Assembly: GCF_020166105.1 (NCBI RefSeq)
Contig: NZ_JAIUJY010000004.1
Span: 1-64,000 of the forward strand
Direction of reading: 5' to 3'
Origin: Blastococcus sp. LR1
GTDB taxonomy: Bacteria; Actinomycetota; Actinomycetes; Mycobacteriales; Geodermatophilaceae
DNA: 64,000 bases
Of the stretch, positions 58,778 through 64,000 are shown in pieces. Numbering within the stretch: position 1 is the stretch's first letter; the number at the start of each line of letters is the position of its first letter. A model generated the notes under the pieces. The model saw nothing but the letters and a program-made list of their open reading frames with translations. It had not been told where the DNA came from and did no database searches. The position numbers and the translations under genes were made by a program.

Positions 58778-59944
58778 ATGCGTGATGTCCTGGACGAGCT
58801 GGTGGGCTGGTGGCAGGCGGGGGAGACCGTCGGCGTCGGCACCGTCGTCGCCACCTGGCGCTCGGCGCCGCGTCCGGCCGGCGCCTCGATGCTGGTGGGC
58901 CCCGACGGCACCGCGGTCGGCAGCGTCTCCGGCGGCTGCGTCGAGGGTGCGGTCTACGAGGAGGCCAAGGACGTCGTCGAGACCGGCGTGCCCACGCTCG
59001 AGCGCTACGGCGTCAGCGACGACGACGCCTTCGCCGTCGGCCTGACCTGCGGCGGCATCCTCGACGTCTTCGTCGAGCAGATCTCGCGCGAGTCCTTTCC
59101 CGAGCTCGGCGAGGTCGCGGCCTCGGTGGGCCGGCACGAGCCGGTCGCCGTCGTCACAGTGGTGGCCGGGCCGGACGACCGGCTGGGCCGGCGCCTGGTG
59201 CTCTGGCCGGACCGCGCCGCCGGAACGCTCGGCTCCGCGCGGCTCGACGACGCCGTGGCCGCGGACGCCCGCGGCATGCTCGCCGCCGGCCGGACGGCGC
59301 TGCTGCACGTCGGGCACGACGGCGAGCGCCGCGGTGACGACCTGACCCTGTTCGTGAACTCCTTCGCCCCCGCGGCCCGCATGGTCGTGTTCGGCGCGAT
59401 CGACTTCGCGGCGGCGGTGGCCCGGGTCGGCGCCTTCCTCGGCTACCGGGTGACGGTCTGCGACGCCCGGCCGGTGTTCGCGACGCCGAAGCGCTTCCCG
59501 GAGGCGCACGAGGTCGTGGTCGAGTGGCCGCACCGCTACCTGTCGGCGGAGGTCGAGGGCGGGCGGATCGACGAGCGCACCGTGCTGTGCGTGCTCACCC
59601 ACGACCCGAAGTTCGACGTCCCCCTGCTGGAGGTCGCGCTGCGCACGCCGGTCGCCTTCGTCGGGGCCATGGGGTCCCGCCGCACGCACGACGAGCGGCT
59701 GGACCGGCTGCGCGAGGCGGGGCTGAGCGACGAGGAGATCGGACGGCTCTCCTCGCCGATCGGCCTGGACCTCGGCGCCCGCACCCCGGAGGAGACGGCG
59801 GTCTCGATCGCCGCGGAGATCATCGCCGGTCGCTGGGGCGGCACCGGCGAGCGGCTGGCCGCCACCGACGGCCCGATCCATAAAGGACCCCCCGGCCCCC
59901 CACCACTCGCAGGCTCGCGGCGGGACCCTGCCGCGGGGCCATGA
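58778..59944 (+). CDS. XdhC/CoxI family maturation protein
   Basis: A 388-aa protein of the XdhC/CoxI family, which binds and sulfurates molybdenum cofactor for xanthine-dehydrogenase-like enzymes. N-terminal half VGTVVATWRSAPRPAGASML with SGGCVEGAVYEEA and LTCGGILDVF; C-terminal Rossmann half VVFGAIDFAAAVARVGAFLG and VAFVGAMGSRRTHDERL. ATG 58778 is preferred over 58769 and 58742. The last 20 or so residues (KGPPGPPPLAGSRRDPAAGP) are encoded by a dispersed repeat, so the natural C-terminus seems to have been replaced. The stop overlaps the MOSC gene. Confidence 0.9.
   Translation: MRDVLDELVGWWQAGETVGVGTVVATWRSAPRPAGASMLVGPDGTAVGSVSGGCVEGAVYEEAKDVVETGVPTLERYGVSDDDAFAVGLTCGGILDVFVEQISRESFPELGEVAASVGRHEPVAVVTVVAGPDDRLGRRLVLWPDRAAGTLGSARLDDAVAADARGMLAAGRTALLHVGHDGERRGDDLTLFVNSFAPAARMVVFGAIDFAAAVARVGAFLGYRVTVCDARPVFATPKRFPEAHEVVVEWPHRYLSAEVEGGRIDERTVLCVLTHDPKFDVPLLEVALRTPVAFVGAMGSRRTHDERLDRLREAGLSDEEIGRLSSPIGLDLGARTPEETAVSIAAEIIAGRWGGTGERLAATDGPIHKGPPGPPPLAGSRRDPAAGP
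59882..59940. repeat. Dispersed double-hairpin repeat, copy 5 (inside xdhC 3' end)
   Basis: AAAGGACCCC...GGGGCC. The outer stem is CCCC-C-CGGC with GCCG-C-GGGG and the inner CCC-A-CC with GG-C-GGG, each with one mismatch, around CTCGCAGGCTCG. Unlike the other copies it is read as codons of XdhC and ends immediately before the ATG of the MOSC gene. Confidence 0.75.
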
Positions 59945-60504
59945 CCTACGCGTACGACACCGAGATCGTGGGCCTGGTGGCGTCCGAGGGGCACCGGTAC
60001 GACGGCCGCCCGAGCGTGGTGATCCCTGAGCAGGCGGCCGACCGGCGGGAGCGGCTCGAGGTGCGCGCCGGCTTCGGCATCGTCGGCGACCGCTACGCGG
60101 GAAAGCAGGCCCATCGCGACGCGCAGGTCACGGTGCTGGCGGCCGAGTCGCTGGAGGCGCTGGCCGCCGAGCTGGGAACCGGCCGCGTCGACCCGCTGCT
60201 GGCCCGCCGGAACGTGGTCCTGCGCGGGGTCGAGGTGGAGGCGCTGCGCGGCCAGGAGTTCACGCTGGACTGCGGCGAAGGCGCTGTGGTGCTCCGGGGT
60301 GGCCGGCCGGCGAATCCGTGTGCCTGGATGGACGTCGTGCTCGCGCCCGGCGCACACCGCGGGCTGCGCGGACGGGCCGGGGTCCGCTGCGCCGCGCTGT
60401 CCGACGGGGTGCTGGGCATCGGCGCCGCCGTCCTGACCTGCGGCGTTCCGCTGGACCCCGCGGCGGCAGGCGCGGTACGGGCCCTGGCGCCGCACCGGCG
60501 CTGA
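59941..60504 (+). CDS. MOSC domain protein
   Basis: A 187-aa single MOSC domain (molybdenum cofactor sulfurase C-terminal type): FGIVGDRYAGKQAHRDAQVTVL, ARRNVVLRGVEVEAL and the conserved Cys in RPANPCAWMD (C127). Such proteins bind or transfer Moco or its sulfur. It starts inside the xdhC stop (ATGA) directly behind a repeat element and has no ribosome binding site of its own, so it depends on coupling with xdhC translation. It completes the maturation set MoxR-CoxE-XdhC-MOSC. Confidence 0.88.
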   Translation: MTYAYDTEIVGLVASEGHRYDGRPSVVIPEQAADRRERLEVRAGFGIVGDRYAGKQAHRDAQVTVLAAESLEALAAELGTGRVDPLLARRNVVLRGVEVEALRGQEFTLDCGEGAVVLRGGRPANPCAWMDVVLAPGAHRGLRGRAGVRCAALSDGVLGIGAAVLTCGVPLDPAAAGAVRALAPHRR

Positions 60505-60572
60505 GCGGCGGGGGAGGATCGGGGGACCGGCTCCCGGACCACGGGAGTCGGCACCACGACGGACGGAGTTCC

Positions 60573-61280
60573 ATGCACATGCGACGACTCGCCCTTGCCG
60601 GGGCGGCGGCCCTCCTGCTGGCCGGCTGTAGCGGCTCCGACGAGTCCGGCTCGGACTCCGCGTCGGGCGCGAGCGGCAGCGAGCTCAGCCGGATGGAGGC
60701 CGCCGAGGTCGTCGACGCCTCCTTCACCGCGCTGGAGGAGTCCGGCGCGGCCCACGTCGTCGGCTCCATCGATGAGAACGGCGCGGTCCAGGAGCTCGAC
60801 CTCCAGCTCGAGGGGGATGACGTCGCCGGCAGCATCACGATGGACGGCGTCAGCGTCGAGCTCATCTCCGTCGGCGGGCAGGCCTACGTCCAGGCGCCGG
60901 CCGACTTCTGGGCCTCCTTCGGCATGCCGGCCGAGTTCGCCGGGCAGCTCGAGGGCCAGTGGGTGCTCATGCCGGCCGAGGCGGCCGGGTCGTTCGCGTC
61001 CCTCACGCTGTCGGGCCTGGTGGCGGAGCTCCGCGCTTCCGGCGGCGACACGGTGAAGGGCGAGGTCACCACCGACGAGCTGGACGGCGAGAAGGTCGTC
61101 GTCGTCACCCAGGAGAACGGCAGCACCTTCACCACCCGGGACGACGACGAGAACCCCTACCCGCTGGTGATCGAGGAGCAGGGCGACGCTCCGGCAATGG
61201 TGGAGTTCAGCGACTTCGGCGAGCCCGCTGGGATCGCCGCCCCGCCGAACCCGGTTGACCTGACCACCCTCGGGGGCTGA
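60573..61280 (+). CDS. Lipoprotein A of a tandem pair (LppX/LprG-like fold suspected)
   Basis: A 235-aa lipoprotein with lipobox LLAGC (C19), an acidic Ser/Asp linker and a beta-rich domain: AAEVVDASFTALEESGAAHVVG, SITMDGVSVELISVGGQAYVQAP, FWASFGMPAEF and EVTTDELDGEKVVVVTQENG. The layout suggests the lipid-carrying LppX/LprG (LolA-like) fold, but that is a structural guess. ATG 60573 has GGAG upstream. The next gene is a clear paralogue. Confidence 0.85.
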   Translation: MHMRRLALAGAAALLLAGCSGSDESGSDSASGASGSELSRMEAAEVVDASFTALEESGAAHVVGSIDENGAVQELDLQLEGDDVAGSITMDGVSVELISVGGQAYVQAPADFWASFGMPAEFAGQLEGQWVLMPAEAAGSFASLTLSGLVAELRASGGDTVKGEVTTDELDGEKVVVVTQENGSTFTTRDDDENPYPLVIEEQGDAPAMVEFSDFGEPAGIAAPPNPVDLTTLGG

Positions 61281-61359
61281 TCGTCCACCCGTCCGGTCGG
61301 GCCCCCGGGCCCGGCCGGACGTAGGTTCTGCGCGACACCCGCTCCCCCGGAGGACTCCC

Positions 61360-62034
61360 ATGCGCATCCGTCAGCTCACCGCCGCCAGCACGGTCGCGGC
61401 CGCCACCCTGCTGCTCAGCGCCTGCGGCGGCGGTCCGCTGGAGGGCAAGACCGGCCCCGAGGTCGCCGACGCCGCGGCCGACGCCCTCGAGAAGGCGGAC
61501 TCGGTGCACATGGCCGGCGAGATCGAGCAGGACGGCGAGATGTCCTCGGTCGATATCCACCTGCAGGGCGAGGACGCCACCGGCACGCTGTCCTTCGGCG
61601 ACATCGAGCTGCAGCTGCTCACCGTCGACGGCGTCTCCCACCTGCAGGCCGCGCCGGAGTTCTGGGCGTCGTTCGGCATGCCCGAGTCGATCGCCGCGAA
61701 CTTCGACGGCCGCTGGGTGCTCGTCCCGGAGGACGTCGCCGGTGACTTCAGCGAGTTCTCCCTTGCCGGCATGGTCGACCAGCTCCGCAATCCGGAGAGC
61801 GAGGTCAAGGACGAGGTCCGCTCCGAGGAGGTCGACGGCGAGGACGTCGTCGTCGTCGAGCAGGAGGACGGCAGCGAGCTCACCGTCCGGGACGACGACC
61901 CGTCGTACCCGGTGTCCATCCGCAACGACGGGGACTCCGCCGGCACCATCGAGTTCAGCCGGTTCGGCGAGAAGGAGGACATCTCCGCGCCCGAGGACCC
62001 CATCGACCTCACGGAGATGATGGGCGGCTCCTGA
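61360..62034 (+). CDS. Lipoprotein B of a tandem pair
   Basis: A 224-aa lipoprotein with lipobox LLSAC (C22). It shares with the previous gene the FWASFGMP motif, GRWVLVPEDVAG versus GQWVLMPAEAAG, and a DELDGE/SEEVDGE-VVVV segment, so the two arose by tandem duplication with about a third of residues kept. TAGGTT at 61322-61327 may be its -10 element and GGAGGA its binding site. Probable extracytoplasmic ligand or lipid carrier; role unknown. Confidence 0.87.
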   Translation: MRIRQLTAASTVAAATLLLSACGGGPLEGKTGPEVADAAADALEKADSVHMAGEIEQDGEMSSVDIHLQGEDATGTLSFGDIELQLLTVDGVSHLQAAPEFWASFGMPESIAANFDGRWVLVPEDVAGDFSEFSLAGMVDQLRNPESEVKDEVRSEEVDGEDVVVVEQEDGSELTVRDDDPSYPVSIRNDGDSAGTIEFSRFGEKEDISAPEDPIDLTEMMGGS

Positions 62035-62127
62035 CCGGAGGGGTTCCGGCCGGTCCGGCCTGACCGCTTCCCGGTGGGCCGTCGGCAGGGCAGACTCGGC
62101 GGCATCGTCTCGCAGGAGAGGAGCCCG

Positions 62128-64000
62128 GTGACCGACGGTCGCGCGCTGCCCGGTCCCGTCATCGGTCTCCGCCGCGAGCGCGAGGTGCTCACCGTCGCGC
62201 TCGAGACCAACCGGCACGTCGTCCTCGAAGGGCCGCCGGGCACGGGCAAGTCGACCCTGCTGCGGGCCGTGGCGGGGGAGACCGGGCACGACGTCGTCTT
62301 CGTCGAGGGCAACGCCGAGCTGACGCCCGCCCGCCTGGTCGGTTCCTACGATCCGGCCGCGGTCATGGCGGAGGGCTACCTGCCCGGCAGCTTCGTGGAC
62401 GGCCCGCTGCTCACCGCGATGCGCGGCTCGGGGCTGCTGTACCTCGAGGAGCTCAACCGCATCCCCGAGGAGACGCTCAACGTCCTGATCACGGTGCTCA
62501 CCGAGGGCGAGATCGCCGTGCCCCGGCTGGGCACCGTGCGGGCGACGGCGGGATTCCGGCTGATCGCGGCGATGAACCCCTTCGACGCGATCGGCACCGC
62601 CCGGGTGGGGCAGGCGATCGCCGACCGGATGTGCCGGGTGGTGCTCGGCTACCAGAGCGAGGACGCCGAACGGGAGATCGTCGCGGCGGTCACCGGCGGC
62701 GCGCCCTCTCGCGTGCAGCTGGCCGTGGCCCTGGTGCGGGCGACCCGGGAGCACCGCGACCTGCGCACCGGCTCTTCGGTCCGCGGCGCCATCGACCTGG
62801 TGCTGCTGCTCGACGGGCTGCTGCGGCTGCGTGGGCTCACCGGATTGGACGACCCGGGCGCGCGCGAGGCGACCCGCGACGCGCTGCACGCGGCGCTGTC
62901 CGGCCGGATCCGGGTGACCGAGGGCGTGGAGCGGACGCCGGAGAGCGTGCTCGACGAGCTGCTCGACGGCGTGTGGCCCGCCGACGCCGAGCCGCCGGGC
63001 GGCGATGCGCCGGATGCAGTGCCGCCGGCTCCCGGGGACGGCCCGGGAAAAGCGGCGGGCCTGCCGTCTGAGACGGCGGGCCCGGACAGCGGGGAGAGCC
63101 GCCAGGATCGGCCGGACCGGGCGGGACGGCGCGGCCCGAAGCAGACCGCGCGGCGGGAGCTGCAGCTGCGGCACGCCTCCTTCGACGAGGTCAGCCCCGA
63201 GGTGGGCGAGCTCGACGAGGAGGCCTTCGCGGCGCTGATGGGCGCCGATCCGGATGCGGCGGCGGCGCTGCTGGCCGACCTCGCGCTGGCCACCGACCGC
63301 GAGCTGCGCTCGGCCGCGCGGCGGCTGGCGGCCCGGGTGTTCGTGCAGGTGGGCCGGGTGGGCGCGGCGCGCGCCCGCGGCACCCGGCGGCTGACCCCGG
63401 CCCGTGGCGGCGACGGCGACCTGGACCTGGAGCGGACGCTGGACCGGTGGACGGGCCCGTGGCCGCCGGCGCCCGAGGACCTGGTGGCCCGGCGGTGGAC
63501 GGGGTCCCGCCGTGCGGTCTGCCTGGTGGTGGACCGCTCGGGGTCGATGAGCGGGCTGGGAGTGGCGATCGCCGCCGTGGCGGCCGCCGGCGTCGTGCTG
63601 GCGTCCGGGGAGCGGCTGGAGACCAGCGTGCTGGCCTTCTCCGACCGGGTGGAGGTGCTGCAGGGGCACGGCCGGCACCGGGCGCCGGAGGACCTGGTGC
63701 TGGCGCTGGTGGGGCTGCGCGGTCATGGGAGGACCGACGTCGCCGCTGCGCTCCGGGCGGCCGCGGTGCAGCTGCGCTCGGCGGCGCACGCCGACGAGCG
63801 GATCGTGGTGCTGCTCTCGGACTGCCTCTCCACCGCCGGGGATCCGGCCGAGTCGGCGTTGGCCGGGATCGACCGGCTGGACGTGCTCTGCCCGCTGCCC
63901 GACGGCGGGGACGAGGACGGGGCGCTCACCGCGTCCCGGACGCTGGCCGCCCGCGGCGGCGGCTCGGTGGCCGCCGTGCGGTCGCTGAGGGACCTGGGCC
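62128..64000 (+). CDS. MoxR-type AAA ATPase fused to a VWA domain (partial, runs off the window)
   Basis: At least 624 codons without a stop. The N-terminal AAA+ domain (about 1-270) has Walker A EGPPGTGKST, Walker B LLYLEELNRIPEETLN and AAMNPFDAIGTARV. A disordered Pro/Asp/Glu/Arg region follows (about 285-350), then a helical segment and a C-terminal VWA domain with MIDAS motif DRSGSMSG (near 470-477), GRTDVAAALRAAA and LLSDCLS. GTG 62128 has GGAGAGGAG upstream. Layout and motifs resemble magnesium-chelatase-like or CbbQ/CbbO-like remodelling ATPases joined in one chain; the target is unknown. Confidence 0.9.
   Translation, partial: MTDGRALPGPVIGLRREREVLTVALETNRHVVLEGPPGTGKSTLLRAVAGETGHDVVFVEGNAELTPARLVGSYDPAAVMAEGYLPGSFVDGPLLTAMRGSGLLYLEELNRIPEETLNVLITVLTEGEIAVPRLGTVRATAGFRLIAAMNPFDAIGTARVGQAIADRMCRVVLGYQSEDAEREIVAAVTGGAPSRVQLAVALVRATREHRDLRTGSSVRGAIDLVLLLDGLLRLRGLTGLDDPGAREATRDALHAALSGRIRVTEGVERTPESVLDELLDGVWPADAEPPGGDAPDAVPPAPGDGPGKAAGLPSETAGPDSGESRQDRPDRAGRRGPKQTARRELQLRHASFDEVSPEVGELDEEAFAALMGADPDAAAALLADLALATDRELRSAARRLAARVFVQVGRVGAARARGTRRLTPARGGDGDLDLERTLDRWTGPWPPAPEDLVARRWTGSRRAVCLVVDRSGSMSGLGVAIAAVAAAGVVLASGERLETSVLAFSDRVEVLQGHGRHRAPEDLVLALVGLRGHGRTDVAAALRAAAVQLRSAAHADERIVVLLSDCLSTAGDPAESALAGIDRLDVLCPLPDGGDEDGALTASRTLAARGGGSVAAVRSLRDLG

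Noticed and set aside
1-64000. CRISPR arrays, insertion sequences, tRNA or rRNA genes
   Set aside because: None recognised by eye: no regularly spaced direct repeats, no transposase frame, no tRNA-like cloverleaf or rRNA core sequence. A tRNAscan and Rfam run would be decisive.

Overview
This is a very GC-rich (visibly above 70%) window from an actinobacterial chromosome. Frequent GTG and occasional TTG starts, tightly overlapping stop/start codons, the 180-kDa class NAD-glutamate dehydrogenase, DUF3097 and DUF4383 genes, several SpoIIE-type phosphatases and a full chemotaxis cluster suggest a motile member of the Geodermatophilales or a relative. That placement is inference from gene content; no rRNA or tRNA gene was seen.

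Layout. 0.3-12.2 kb: chemotaxis cluster on the + strand (two transducers, CheA with two CheW domains, CheW, an unknown gene, CheB, CheR, then two successive CheY + CheX-like pairs). 12.3-16.2 kb: RsbW-like ATPase, PAS-GAF-SpoIIE phosphatase, a decayed ZIP-family transporter and an AAA ATPase. 16.3-25.8 kb: lipoprotein, YvlD-type membrane protein, giant NAD-GDH, amidase, DEAD-box helicase. 25.8-38.1 kb: large GAF/PAS/SpoIIE phosphatase, YaaA, exonuclease III, LytR-CpsA-Psr protein, GNAT, acyl-CoA dehydrogenase, DUF4383, carbamoyltransferase and RecQ-like helicase. 38.2-41.9 kb: a compact cassette (LuxR-type HTH, small secreted protein, ABC ATPase, FtsX-like permease) that looks compositionally different from its surroundings. 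41.9-50.8 kb: molybdenum genes (HTH-TOBE protein, ModABC, MobA/MocA-like, MoaE, MoaD, MoaA) interspersed with a SMP-30 enzyme, a GAF protein and a third SpoIIE phosphatase. 50.9-56.6 kb: MFS transporter, aldo/keto reductase, DUF3097, PRC-barrel/DUF2382 stress-type protein, M18 aminopeptidase. 56.7-60.5 kb: MoxR, CoxE-like VWA, XdhC and MOSC genes, i.e. molybdenum-hydroxylase maturation factors without the enzyme. 60.6-64 kb: two tandem lipoprotein paralogues and a MoxR-VWA fusion that runs off the end.

How the parts fit: the chemotaxis genes make a nearly complete signalling pathway. Molybdate uptake, cofactor assembly (MoaA, MoaD, MoaE, MocA-like) and hydroxylase maturation (MoxR/CoxE/XdhC/MOSC) form a functional theme spread over about 18 kb. 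Three SpoIIE phosphatases plus one anti-sigma-like kinase suggest partner-switching stress control.

Most notable non-coding signals: (i) a dispersed ~57-bp double hairpin just after stop codons at five places, whose arms change in a compensatory way and one copy of which supplies the C-terminus of XdhC; (ii) three consecutive inverted repeats before the MocA-like gene, including two near-identical 19-bp palindromes; (iii) -10-like hexamers 6-8 nt before start codons, indicating leaderless mRNAs; (iv) two copies of a 32-bp motif containing an 18-bp TCTAG...CTAGA palindrome.
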